Assembly (NCBI GenBank): GCA_905183005.1
Contig: CAJJDO010000062.1
Span: forward strand, 300,553 to 364,552
From: Paramecium pentaurelia
Lineage: Eukaryota > Ciliophora > Oligohymenophorea > Peniculida > Parameciidae
DNA length: 64,000 bases
Direction: 5' to 3'
Shown here: in pieces, positions 50,201 through 62,421 of the stretch
Numbering within the stretch: the stretch's first letter is position 1
How the letters are laid out: each line of letters opens with the position of its first letter
Notes under the pieces: model-generated
Seen by the model: the letters and a program-made list of their open reading frames with translations, nothing else
What the model was told of the DNA's origin: nothing
The model's database searches: none
Translations under genes and position numbers: made by a program

Positions 50201-51633
50201 TCAGATATATCTGTTCAAACTTTTCAAATCAGTAAATCTTCTATGTTGATCACTTAATTCAGTAGAATCACTAAATAAATAAAATGAAATACGTTTAATG
50301 TGTGGTAAAATCTATTCTTTTATTACTACCTAATGTTTATTTTAAAAACATAATAGATTCTTCATTTCTCCTTGTTATCATTTCAAGCTATTCCAACTTT
50401 TTTAAGGACAAATGACCTTACTTAAATATAAATATATTCTTACATCTCTTTGTTTTCTATTATCATGAATAACTTACAATAATTATTATTATATAGTTTT
50501 ATTTATTTCATCTTGACAATCTTATCTCTATTTTAAAGACATTAATTCTCTTTCAATTTTTTTCATTTATGTATCCAATTTTCTAAAAGAATCATTTTAT
50601 TAATCTGATTTATTTGTAATATTGCTAATTGAAATTTTCTTATTTTATTAAAAAAGATTATTAAATATCGAGACTGAAAGATTATTTTTTATTTTATCGG
50701 TTTCATTATTAACAATTGATTTATCTGATTTTTGGAATGGATTTTCTACTCCTGATGGTTTATTAATAGCCATTGAAGGTGTTCTTTTTCTATCAGGAGT
50801 TATAGTTTATTATTTATTAACATTTTTTTAAGAATTTTAATGCACTTAACTTTATTATTAAATATTAGGATTTTATAATTAGAGAATATTATTATTAAAT
50901 TGATTTAATTATTATTGATGTTAAGATTAAGATGATTATTAATTTTAATTAGAATTTAAGGATGGTTACAATATATTTTGATGATTATATGGAATTTAAA
51001 CAGGATGAACTGTTGTTTTCTTTTAGAGTTCTTTTGTAAAACTCATTTTATTGAATTAATCTAATTTATCACTATTCATTAAATGAGTAACATCTTTTAA
51101 TTATGTTTACTAGTATTTAATATAATTATTTATTACAATTTAATTTATTAATGTCGAATTTTGTCTATTGTGATCATTTTTTTAATTCTCTTTTTAATCA
51201 TTATTATTTTTTTATTCAACACTATAAGTTTATCTTTTTTGACTATTTACATTTAATTTTATTCCTGAATTCAATTTTTTACCTGATTCTTATGTTTATT
51301 CAACACTTGACAATAGATCATTCTATTCAGGAATCAAAAATAAATTGTTGGTTTAATAGGATCCAAAATTTGATTTTTTTTTGGCATTACCAAATGTTAA
51401 ACCGCAATTCTCCTTAAGATGTTAGATCACATAATCATCTTCTAATTTTTCTATTATAACTTCTTTTTCTGGAATTTAAGGTTATATATGAGATGGCTAT
51501 TAATCATTATTGCACTAATGAATACATGATTAAATATTTCAATAAAATGTTTCTTATCATCCTATTGACATAATGCATTTCTTAAATCAACTTCAGAATT
51601 AGATTATGTTCTTCTATGCTTATGTTTACTCAT
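50201..51633 (-). CDS. Gln/Asn-rich low-complexity protein
   Basis: Exactly 453 codons after introns of 29, 23 and 22 nt. It starts MSKHKHRRTQSNSEVDLRNA at 51631-51633. The middle is Gln/Asn/Ser-rich and probably disordered (NSNQNQQSSQSQHQQQLNQF). The C-terminal 100 residues form a coiled coil (DTQMKKIERELMSLKQRQ; LKKLEQLEMITRRNEESIMF) and end DLKSLNRYI at TGA 50201-50203. The standard-code frame at 51151-51417 on the plus strand is its shadow. Confidence 0.72.
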
Positions 51634-51751
51634 TCAAATTTGAATATTTCTGTTTATTTTATATATTTTATTATAGTTAAACATAATATATTTTACTTAT
51701 TTTATACAGATATCAATTAAAGAAGATAATATAATTTTATGAATTCTAAAT

Positions 51752-53531
51752 CAACAATGTTTTGTAATAAAAAAAAAAGATTGAAAATTATAATATTGAT
51801 TATCAATCATGAGAATATCAAAATTAATTAAATGAAGTTGTTCTTCAATTTTAAACATAATTATACCAATGTCTTTTTCTTTTTTAATGAAGTCTTAAGA
51901 ATTCAAATGGTTAAAACATTTATAAATCTTCATTCTTTAAATTATAATTCTACTTTACTACTTAAAAAAATTTACATTTATTTTAGAAATACCAACATCA
52001 AATGATAATCTCTCCAATGGTTTCAGAGGAAACTCAATTTATTCAAGTTCTGTACATGTTTTATTTTTTCTGCCTTCCTTATGATTAAATAATCTGACAT
52101 TCATTCTTCTAAATGCTTAATGCAATTCTTGAATTGTCTTCAAAGAATATTTGCTTTATTTTAGTCGAACCTTCTAGTTGATTTATTGTTACATTAAATC
52201 AGATTCCTTAGTAATCTATTAACTAGTATATAAAATAAGATTTGTAATTGGACTCAATGTCACATATATAACTAAAGAACTCAAAATAATTGAAAATAAT
52301 GCTGTTGAAATTCCAATTAAAATATACATTCTAAAGAAATCTTAAAAATTATTTTTTATATTAGTAAGCTAATTCAATAGTTCCTTCTCCTTTTCAAGAA
52401 GATCTACTTAACTAAAACAATTAGATTTGAAATCTATTACATCAGCAATATCAAATCGGTAGGATATAGTATCTTTGCTACTATTAATTCTTCAGTATTA
52501 GTTAATAAATTGTATCTACAAAGTCGTTAATTATCCAATAATCTATCAATCTTAGAACAATTATTAATAAATTTTCTTTTATGCATATAATTATTAATTT
52601 GTTCAAAATCTTCCTTTGTAAATCCTGATATTTCAGTATCATATATGTAAGTATTTTCACTTATATTGAATTAACTCAATAAAAATTATCCTTTTTAATC
52701 AATTATCGAAAAAGTAACATTTTCTTATTTCGATTATAAAGTTTGAAAAAGACTAAAGTTTAAATCACTCCCTAATACACCATCCAATCCTCCATTTAAA
52801 TTTGTCATATTTCTTGTTTAAGTAACCATAAACAAAAACCAAGTCCATAATATATAAGGCTCACTAAAATAAGTCAAATTATAATTTTTTTCTTCTATCT
52901 ACTTCAAATGATTTGTGTACCATATTCTTCTATGAGGTTTATAATTAGGAAAAGGATCACCAGGCCAAATTGAAAAGTACATTTGTTCCCCTGTTGTTGA
53001 AAATAATAAATCTAAATCAATATCCATTATTGGAAGGACTTAAGTTAAGAAAGAAGAATAATTAAGAGCTAATAAATCTTTATTAGTAAGATATTATGAT
53101 TGATCTCCAAAGAAACCATAACAAAATGTTTACTCATATTAATATTTGTCTAATTTATCATCATAGTTTAAACAATTTAATGGTTATTATACATACTATA
53201 GATCTATAGTTTGAATGAATTGATATAAAAAATCAGACTTTAATAGATGAGTTTAACTTCTTAGTAACACTTCTTAAGAACTCTTAACTTATAAATAAGT
53301 GATCATATCAGTTTTTTTGTAATATTATAAAACATAGAAATCTAAAGAGATATTTGAGTACATATCAATAATGTATTAAAATGCTAAATAACTTATTAAT
53401 GTTAATAAAGCTCCTACTAAAAATTGAATTATCACTTGAATTATTAAAACTTATGTTCTTACTTTTAATTTATTAAGACAAAATAAAGAACTAAAGCTGA
53501 TTTAACCTTTACCATTTTCTAATTTTCCCAT
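51752..53531 (-). CDS. Cache-type sensor membrane protein (third of three)
   Basis: Starts MGKLENGKGQISFSSLFCLN at 53529-53531. A first helix (QVIIQFLVGALLTLISYLAF) is followed by an outer domain with a dCache-like end, FPNYKPHRRIWYTNH and LTYFSEPYILWTWFLFMV, then GGLDGVLGSDLNFSLF. A second helix is ILIGISTALFSIILSSLVIY. A cytoplasmic helical tail of about 190 residues ends FFFITKHC at TGA 51752-51754. One short intron near 52440-52480 is needed to keep the frame. No catalytic output domain is visible, as in the other two. Confidence 0.8.
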
Positions 53532-54996
53532 TATTTGTAAATATATTTTCAATATAAAACAAAATAAATAATGAATATTAAATTTGATTCTTATATATAA
53601 TTATGTATTAAAGAATTATTTGAAATTCCAATTTATTATAATATGAATATAAAATATAATCCAGTTTTACAGTCTGAAAAATCGTAAGAAAATAAATATT
53701 TATTAAACAAAATTAATTATCATTGACAAATGCATATTATTATAAAAATAAAATGTTTAAATTAAAGCCTTTTGAATATTTTTTAATGTGCTTTCGAATA
53801 TTTATTAAACATATTTATTCCATTACAAAATGTCTATCAAAGATTATTTAAATAAATAATTCTTATCAAATATTATTCAAAATAGAGTATCATTTAATAT
53901 TAACCAACATTCAGCCAATTTCATTTTAAGTGTTCCTAAAATATTATTAACCTATTATTACCTTAAATATAAGCAAATACACTAAATTAAAAACTGAATT
54001 ATTAATTATCAATTATTCTTGGTCCTTACTAATAAGAGGAATGTTACAACCAAAAATATTAAATCAAAACATTATCTATTGAATATCCATAAACAGCATT
54101 AATTATTAGATGCTTAAATACTTGAAATTACATAAGCATATTTAGAATATAAAATAAATCAATAAAATTAATAGTTACAATATTTAGAGTAATCAAAAGG
54201 AATTATTGTTGTGACATCTCAATTATAATTCTTCTGAATGTATTATTAAAAAAATACCATAACTATATTTTAGAGCCTATAATTTATGAATTTTATAATC
54301 ATATTACCATTAATTAATAATAATTTGATTTGATAAAGTGATTTATTGAATATATGGTCATAGTTAGTTGGAAATATCAATAAATTATCATATTTTTTAT
54401 GACTTCTGACTCTGCCTTGAAATTAATTCAAACTTTTTGGGCCTTATATCCTTATATAATGTATTATTAAAATAATAAAATTATTATTAAATTAAATTAT
54501 TGCCAATGGAATAGAATAGTATTTAATGTAATAAATGTTATTTTTATTATTTTCATCAACTCAATTTATTAATTGTCTATTTAACAAAAATGGCTTTCTA
54601 GGACATCTGTAGATGGTTTTATAAAATAGTCGAGTAGTTAATTATAAAAAAATTTAATCTCCTTAATGATAGTCCTATATATTTATTACTTGAAACTAAT
54701 TAATTAATAGTATTAAATCAAAAACTGTTGAGAAGTAAGTAAATATTATATTTCTAATTCAAATAACTAAATTGTTTAAGTATCTGATACTTTATAAAAG
54801 TTAATAAGTTTTCTTTATGGTTTAGTTAGATAATTGTAGAACTGTATTATTTAGTAAATAACTACTCAATAGTATAATTAAAAAAAGGAAATGACTTCAA
54901 TAAATTGGATATTTAATTACTAACTTAGTTGTTTTTAATATGATAGTTGAAATATTATTAGTGTTTAAAAGTTATTTTTTAATTTTATTCATAAAA
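53532..54996. other. Longest intergenic stretch, AT-rich with weak open frames
   Basis: 1.46 kb between the third Cache-type gene and the small gene at 54997. Several frames of 60-110 codons are open on both strands, including a minus-strand series from an ATG at 54992 down to about 54240 that changes frame several times without clear introns. Because TGA is the only stop, such frames are expected by chance. I call no confident gene here apart from the weak candidate listed separately. Confidence 0.5.
53830..54237 (+). pseudogene. Possible broken small gene
   Basis: A frame starting MSIKDYLNKQFLSNIIQNR at 53830 runs through HSANFILSVPKILLTYYYLK to a TGA at 53995-53997. It continues in the same frame as LFLVLTNKRNVTTKNIKS and QQLQYLEQSKGIIVVTSQLQ to TGA 54235-54237. 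No GT...AG intron spans the internal TGA. It may be a decayed gene, a sequence error, or chance. Confidence 0.22.
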
Positions 54997-55538
54997 ATGA
55001 GTTCTATGAAATTTTCATGCAAACCTAGTTTATAGTCCTTAAAATCTTCTAAATTTAGTGTAAGTACAACATAATAAAGATCTCCAGATTCTACTAAATT
55101 GATGAAATGTATATTTAAAATTAAGTCTACCTTTAGTAAAACAGACATGCCTTATGTATAGCTAAAGCCCAAAGTTTAAAACTGAGAGAACTAAAACATT
55201 TAACTTTGGTGATAGTGATTTGAAACCTGTAAAGAAATTGGAGAATTTGAAAGAGAAAATAGAGAAATCAATGATTCTATTATAAAAAACGAAAGGATAA
55301 AAAGATTTATCATTTTAATTAAAAGTTGAGGACATGATTAATGAGATTATGAAACTATGTAGGATTGACAATAGAATATTAAAATTATTATAATAGATAA
55401 AAGATGAGAAAGAATAAAAGCGACACTCTTAATTAAAAACAATGTTATTTATAAATAGATAATAAAATTAAATAGAATAATTAGTAAATATATATAATAA
55501 ATAATTTTTAGAAAAAAAGATGTTCTGAATATAATTGA
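54997..55538 (+). CDS. Small basic unrecognised protein
   Basis: 161 aa, exactly 162 codons after two 28-nt introns (near 55109-55136 and at 55484-55511). It starts MSSMKFSCKPSLQSLKSSKF, continues PKFKTERTKTFNFGDSDLKP and a coiled helix (KLENLKEKIEKSMILLQKTK), and ends near KKRCSEYN. The clean codon count with two canonical introns supports it. Confidence 0.65.
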
Positions 55539-55589
55539 TTTTAAAGAAAGATTGTTTATGTTTGTATCTATATAGATATATTTATAATA

Positions 55590-57471
55590 TCAATAATTTT
55601 ATCTTCTTGGACCAGCTTTACTATAACCAGTGGTTGGTCTAATTCGTTCTCTTTCTACATTTTCAACATATTTATATGGATGCAAATGGAGTTTTTCAAA
55701 TTTTGATTTGGTATGCTTAGAGTGATTTTCTGAAATGTATTTATTTTGAACAAAACTTAATTAATCAATTGATCCATAAAGACTAATTAAATAACAGATT
55801 GTATCATAAATTAGTAGTGTTTTGAATTAAAATTCCTGATTAAATTGAGTCCTGAAATATTGATGATATATTACCAATCTTCAGTCTCTTTTCTAAAGAG
55901 CAAAGTTCTACCATTTGCATCTCTAAAATCTTTAGGACCAACTCCATAGATATATGCTTCAAAGGATTCACTATATTCTTCCACAATAATAATTTAAGGA
56001 AAATAAGTAGTCAAAACTTTTTTAAGCCATTCTACATTTTAGTTTACATCTTCTCTTTGTAAGTAATATAAATTGATAACAAATTAACCTTGATTCCATT
56101 ATTCAGATAATATTATTGGTTCATATATATTAACTTATTTATCCTCTTCTTCATAATTTTATTTTTTATCAATATTACTTTCCAATCTCTAATCACATAA
56201 AGCTTTTATAGCAAATAATTTTATATAAATTTTGGATCCTTTTTATTCACAACTTATTTAAACAGATTGAATTTCTTTACCTTCCATAGTAACTTTATGA
56301 ATAATTGGTTCTGTTTTCCTTATATGTTCATCTAAATAAAAATAAATAGGGTATCCATCAATTATAAGTTTACTAACATAATCATTCTTAACTTCAATGA
56401 TTAGATTATCTTTTATTTCCAAATCTACATATTCAGTGACTTTGTCTATAGTAATTTCTTCATCATCTTCATTCTTTTATTCAATTGTTTATTATTCAAC
56501 TTATTCTGGCAAATCAATTTCAAGAGGCATTTCATCAAAACTTGGTTCTTCTTCAGAATCTATATCTATTATAGGATAAGATTCTAAATCTTTAATTCCT
56601 TAATCAATAGTCAATGTATTATCTATAATTATAGTACTTGCTTCAATATTAACTTCTTTTAATGGTAATTCTCTTTCAACTATTGATGGAATTATCTACA
56701 TATAAATTGATAATGGAAATCTTAACTATAATAATAGTGCATAAGAATCTAATATCTAATTTAAGAAATAAAATACATTATAAACAAATGAATGGACTAG
56801 CAACATTATGAGCAAATTGAATTTTATCATTGACTTTTTATTCATCCTGTATAATTATTGATGATTAACTCTTTAGATATTAAGTATGTTCTCTTTAATC
56901 TGTTTCTTTTATTAATGGTTAAACTTTAAAACTAAGTGAAAGATCTTATTTATCTAAGGCTTCAAGTGGTTATTCATAAATTTCATTGTCACTTTCATCA
57001 GTTAAATCAACAGTCTCTGGTTATTTGTATTTATGTCTTTAATAATTGCAATTATCTGGACTTGGAACATTCACAAATTTTTCTTTGAATTATTATTCAG
57101 GTTTTATCTTACATTGATCAACTAATCTTAATTATATATATGCAATATTACTCAATATAATTATCACGAGTGATCTTTGCATTTGTAGACATTTTAAAGT
57201 AATAATATCTGTAGAGTAATGGAAATGTAAATTGAATCTGAGTTTCAATTAAATACTATGGATATGATTATATGCTTTTCACATATAATGGATCATAAAC
57301 ATCTAAATCAGGTTCTGAATCTGATGAATCTGCTTATACTAAATCTAAAGGACGATATTCCTTCTTTTAAATATTGAAACCACCTTATTATGCATCAAAA
57401 GCATAATCTTTAGTAATATTTTCTGTTTATTCTGTGAATATGTTTTTGATGCAGATATTATCAATATTCAT
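55590..57471 (-). CDS. Unrecognised protein with acidic middle and conserved-looking C-terminus
   Basis: About 590 aa. It starts MNIDNICIKNIFTEQTENIT at 57469-57471. The central part is acidic (IIDIDSEEEPSFDEMPLEID). The C-terminal 200 residues look like a folded domain: VEWLKKVLTTYFPQIIIVEE, FEAYIYGVGPKDFRDANGRT, LLFRKETEDW, then LLIYDTICYLISLYGSIDQL and PYKYVENVERERIRPTTGY. A 23-nt intron near 55857-55879 and a 30-nt intron near 56733-56762 are supported by frame. I could not place the fold. Confidence 0.68.
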
Positions 57472-57493
57472 TATATTGTAATCAGTTATCTAA

Positions 57494-58743
57494 TCATTTT
57501 TATAAGTGTAAATTGAATTAAATTAATTAGATAAACTATATACCTAATAATTAATTTAATTTAATTACATTTAAATAATACACTCTAGATATAAAATCAG
57601 GATCTTTAGTATAAGATTCATAATAAATATTCTTTGGATGATAGAGATTCAATTTGTTCAATGCCTTCTCTTAATTCATTATTTAAGATTTATGTTTATA
57701 GACAACCTGCATAGATATAGGTAATTTTGATCTTTATTATCCAAAGATTTTGAGTTCCTTCTTTGTTTACTGATCAACATATTGTGGATATTTAATGAGA
57801 TCAATATATCCAAATCTAATACATCCAAAGATATAGTTCTTGGCATTCCAATCTCTCTCTAATTTCTTTTTCAAGTCAGTAAAGGAATCATAATAAGCTA
57901 CCATATTCTAATCGTTAATGTAACCCAATCGTTTCTATTTAAACTGAACTTTTCTTGCAGTATTACGTGATAATAATCTCTAAACAACTAGTATTCAATT
58001 TATATACTCATACTTCTAGTTGAAGGTGATAATCTTTCCTCATCATCACTTGCTGTAGTTGTACTTAATTCTTGTTATGACAACATATTTTTATGTACTT
58101 GATATGCTTCCTTTAATATTGATAACATTTATTAGTAATTTACAATCATTCCAAAAGAATTATCTTAAAAAAGAGAATCACTATATTATGATAACTGCAT
58201 CAAATGCTATAATGGTACAGGAATGTTTAATTTAGAGACAGCAAAAAACATTCTATCAATTTCAATAAAATAAGAGTTCTCTTTCAATTATTATTATTAT
58301 TTCAACTTACGATGAATTGTGAAGAATCCTTCAGTATCAAAATTTAGTGGAGTAAGCATGAGTAATAGTTATGATAACTTTTATGAATTTACATGCAAAT
58401 GTTTACATGAATTCATAAATTCAGCATCATTTTACATTATTCGGATCAATGAATTTATTATTCTGTTTAACTATTATTTAGTCTAAATTCTGTTATTTAT
58501 AGTATGAGATAATGGTTAAAGGATAGTCTTTTGTTTTTATCTACTTTTAGAATAGCTAGTCTGAATTGTTCTCTAAAGGTTTGAGAAATCAAAGTTCCTT
58601 GTTTTCTTTTACATCTTTTCTGCATCCACACTTTAATAGATACTTGGTTGTTATTCTAATTTAGATTGTTTATTAGCAATCTTTGGGAAAATAGTACTTC
58701 GCATTGTTGATTTAGTACCATCAGGTGTAAGTTACCTGTTCAT
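57494..58743 (-). CDS. Unrecognised basic protein
   Basis: 409 aa: exactly 410 codons after one 20-nt intron (GTA...TAG) near 57985-58004. It starts MNRQLTPDGTKSTMRSTIFP at 58741-58743. The N-terminal half is Gln/Lys/Ser-rich. The middle is helical (FIEIDRMFFAVSKLNIPVPL; FGMIVNYQQMLSILKEAYQV), and the C-terminal part has RKVQFKQKRLGYINDQNMVA then IFGCIRFGYIDLIKYPQYVD. The stop TGA 57494-57496 is 22 bp from the next gene start. No family assigned. Confidence 0.68.
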
Positions 58744-58858
58744 TTTTGTAATTGCAAAATTTATTAATTATTAACTTAGAAATAGCTAATTAAGGAATAA
58801 GAAAACTAATTACTAAGATAATAAATGTTAAAATTGATATTAAGTAATAGAAGCAATA

Positions 58859-60502
58859 TCAATAATCATCGTTTCTGTTAAATAATGAAATTCTTTGCAT
58901 TTATTCAACATCAAATTGATTAACTTTGATTTCTTTAGTCTCATTCAATTATTTTTGAGATGCTTAAATAAACATAAATGCAATACTTCCTTTTAATTTT
59001 TTGAAACTACTTAATGGATCTTTAGCATAGAAACTACTAATAGTAGAATCCTCCGATCTAACACAAGTAGGCTTTTTTACAGATGGTAATTATCTAATTT
59101 AAATAGATGAGCATTTATTTTCTTAGATATCCATATCAAAATCCACTTAATTTTTACATTTCTAACTTATTCTCTAAAATGGAGATTGAGCTTCTGATAG
59201 TGGTCCATCTGTTGTTGGTTAGAAGATATTCTTACTGTTGATATTAGGTACATTAAATGCTTTGAGTTCTAATTTAATATATATAAATATACTCTTTTAT
59301 TATAATGGGGAAGAAGACTTGTTAAAGAAATCTGATTCTAAAGCTTACTAAGCTGTAATTCTTTCAGAAGGATTCTTTGCAAGCATTCGTTTAAGTAATT
59401 CTTAGGCCTCAAAAGGAATAGAATTCATTTCAGATCCATCTAATGTAAAATTACATTTTTTATTTTATCCCAAAACTTCATTAAAAGTATTACCCATAAA
59501 TAAACTATGTCCAAATAGTAATTTATAAAAAATGCAACCACAACTAAAGATATCACAAACTTTATCATATTTTTATTGTCTATCAACTAAGTTTAAAATT
59601 TCAGGTGCAACATATCCAGGAGTACCACATTTAGGAAATTAAAACTTATCAACATCAGTAAAGGTCGATAATCCAAAATCCACAATGGTTAGAGTTTCAT
59701 AAGAATCTAATTCTCGAAACATAATATTATCTGGCTTCAAATCTCTATGAATGATAGAATTATCATGAAGTATCTTCACACCTTGCAGTAATTGTTTCAT
59801 AATAACTTTTACTAATTTCATGGGAAACAACTCTTTTCTTTACTAATATTTTGTAATTTCTTTTACTTTTAATATATCCAATTCATCTGCTAAGGTTCGT
59901 CCTTCCATCAAATCTAAGATTAGGTAAAATGTGTGATCCCCTTCATAGGTTTCATACAATTTAATGAAGAGAGTACAACTACTTTACTTGCTTAAATGAT
60001 TAAGGATTTTGACTTCATTCAAAAAAGCCTACATTCCAGATTCACTTTTCTATAGATAACTTTTATCTATTGCTTTTGCTGCCAATTTTGATTATTCATT
60101 TCCTAATTCTTTTATTTGAATAACCTTTGCTGAACTACCCTTACCTAAATTGTACTATGCTTCATAGAAATCAGCAATCTTGTAGAATGTAACTCTATTA
60201 CAAAGATGTTCCTTCAGTCTACTTAATTTATTTTTATTACTTCTTCAAGTCATTGCTGCTTCCCACAAAGTCTTTATACTTTTCCATATATTTAATCGTG
60301 AAAGCTTTAAATTCAATTTTCTTATCTTTCCTCTCGACAATCCATCCAACCTAATTTGTCAACTCTAATGGTAAAACATATTTTGGAGAGGGATCCTTCA
60401 CTTTCTTAGATACATTTCATATCTTACTCTACTCATTAGCAAGTAGTTATTTAAAATATAGCAATAATACTTCACATCGCTGATAAAATGTTTACGAACC
60501 AT
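58859..60502 (-). CDS. Protein kinase with N-terminal PH-like extension
   Basis: Exactly 534 codons with introns of 23 nt (GTAAGATATG...CTAAG, near 60409) and 19 nt (near 60225). It starts MVRKHFISDVKYYCYILNNY at 60500-60502. The first 85 residues have a PH-like pattern ending FTIKYMEKYKDFV. The kinase is complete: YNLGKGSSAKVIQI, SKLAAKAIDKSYL, ILDLMEGRTLADELD, IIHRDLKPDNIMF, TIVDFGLSTFTD and CGTPGYVAPEILNL. The tail of about 150 residues is Ser/Lys-rich. PH-plus-kinase pairing is a pattern I associate with a ciliate-expanded kinase group; substrate unknown. Confidence 0.9.
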
Positions 60503-61438
60503 AATGCATTCAAATAAAACATTAGAGTAATCATATAATGATTTCATACAATTTAAATTAATTAATCACACACTAAAATATCATATATTTCATTAATAAT
60601 CACATTTCCATCTTTGTCATAATAAGTAGCTTCTCAATTAATATCAATTTATTTTTATGAGTTCAATTAATATCTTTTAATAAATTATCCATCATACTAT
60701 GTAAAAATCATCCTTATTATATTTATTTACACTTCCTCTCCAAATGACTAACCCTTCTAAACACTTATATTTACATTAATTAAGATAAATAAAGTCTTTT
60801 AGATTAAATTTTAATTTAAAATTCAAGGATGTAAATAAAAATCAATATCTATCTATTAATAAGAAATATAATAATATCTATTAAATATATAGTTATTTAT
60901 TATTTTTTACTAATAGATTAGTCTAATAGATAATTATTAATTAATATTTTAAATCTTAGATCTAATTATCATTTTATATTTACTTATTTATAATCATCAT
61001 CACATAAAATAATATGTATTTATAATTATCAAATATAAAAATAATCTTATATATGAAATCATAATTAGCATATTAATTGTATAAAATTTGCTAATTTTTT
61101 AATATCATTTTAAAATGGAAATCTTTTATAAAAAAGTCTCCACTTCTTCCTTTATGAAAACCTTTATTTAATCTTAATTATTATACATCTTAAAAGTTAC
61201 TTTCCATATATATAATTAAATTTCTCAGTCTAAAGAGAATTGAGAAAAAAATTGATCTTCAGGATGCATGATAAGAGATAGAGCTTATGATGGAGTTTTT
61301 ATAGATCATATTAGTTTTCTTTGATCAAGAATGTAGAATTAATTAAAAATTCACGATTACATATTTTATAAATTTTGATGACTTCATGTACATTTCTTTA
61401 TAAATGAAAAGAATAAGAAGATTTTATCAATTAATTTA
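60503..61438. other. Divergent intergenic region, AT-rich
   Basis: About 935 bp between the kinase (minus) and the protease (plus). The central part (60780-61080) is nearly pure A/T. I see no gene or RNA. Promoters for both genes are expected here. Confidence 0.6.
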
Positions 61439-62359
61439 ATGAATAAGGCATTGATTGCACTCTTTACAACTGTTCTTCTTGCAACAACAAGCTATTTGAG
61501 CTAAGAAGATCCCTTAAGAACATTATATTCAGAATGGAAACAATAACACTAAACTAGATTTGCCAGCTAATTTGAAGATGAATACAGATTTGAAATCTTC
61601 AAATAAAATTATAACCACTATTAAGAAGTAAATAGCTAACAATCCAGCTATACACTTGGACTAAATCAATTCGCAGCTCTTACAGATGAAGAATTTGAAT
61701 CAATATATCTTGGTGGTCTTGATGACACTCATGTTGAAGTTGATGAATCCATTACTTCATTTAACTATCCTGAAACTGCTGATTGGTCAGCAAAGATGAA
61801 TCCAATCAAGAATTAAGGAGCATGTGGATCATGTTGGTCATTCTCTGCTGTTGGTGCTTTTGAAGCCTATTTCATCGTTAATAAAGGGTCATACAACGTA
61901 TATGCTGAGTAACAATTAGTTGATTGTGATACTTATTCATATGGATGTGATGGTGGTTTTGCAGGAAATGCTATTGATTATTTAAATAAAAATGGTGCAC
62001 TTTTGGAATCCTAATATCCATACACTGCAACAACTAACAAATGTTAAAAGGCAACAGGAACACAAAAAGCTAATGGAAGAAAAACATGGAGTACAGCCAC
62101 ATAAGCTTATGAGGCAATTGCTAAATATCCCATTTCTGTCAGTGTCCATGCCTCAAATTGGAAAGGATATACTGGTGGTATCTTCAATGACTGCATTAAT
62201 ACTTCAACTAATCATGCTGTTGTTGCTGTTGGATATGATGCCAATGGAAATTGGTTAATCAGAAACTCTTGGGGAACTGGTTGGGGACTTAAAGGACACA
62301 TTTGGCTCTAAAGCGGAAATACTTGTGGTGTTCTCAGAAGATTAGACTAAGTTATTTGA
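61439..62359 (+). CDS. Cathepsin L-like cysteine protease (peptidase C1A)
   Basis: A secreted or lysosomal protease, 306 aa, no intron (exactly 307 codons). The N-terminus MNKALIALFTTVLLATTSYL is a signal peptide. An I29-type inhibitor propeptide follows (LYSEWKQQH, EDEYRFEIFKQNYNHYQEVN, LGLNQFAALTDEEF). The mature enzyme begins near ADWSAKMNPIKNQGACGSCW, with the catalytic Cys in GSCWSF; QLVDCDTYSYGCDGGF, the catalytic His in TNHAVVAVGYD and the Asn in LIRNSWGTGWG follow. GC content is visibly higher than in neighbours, as is common for highly expressed ciliate genes. In ciliates such enzymes digest food-vacuole contents; that role is inferred. Confidence 0.96.
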
Positions 62360-62421
62360 ACAATAATATATTTAAACAAATAAAATGATAAACTATAAAT
62401 TTTAAATTTTTATAAGTATAT

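Noticed and set aside
51151..51417. Plus-strand 88-codon hydrophobic open frame
   Set aside because: It is the complement of a Gln/Asn-rich segment of the gene at 50201-51633; poly-Gln/Asn codons read backwards give Leu/Phe/Ile.
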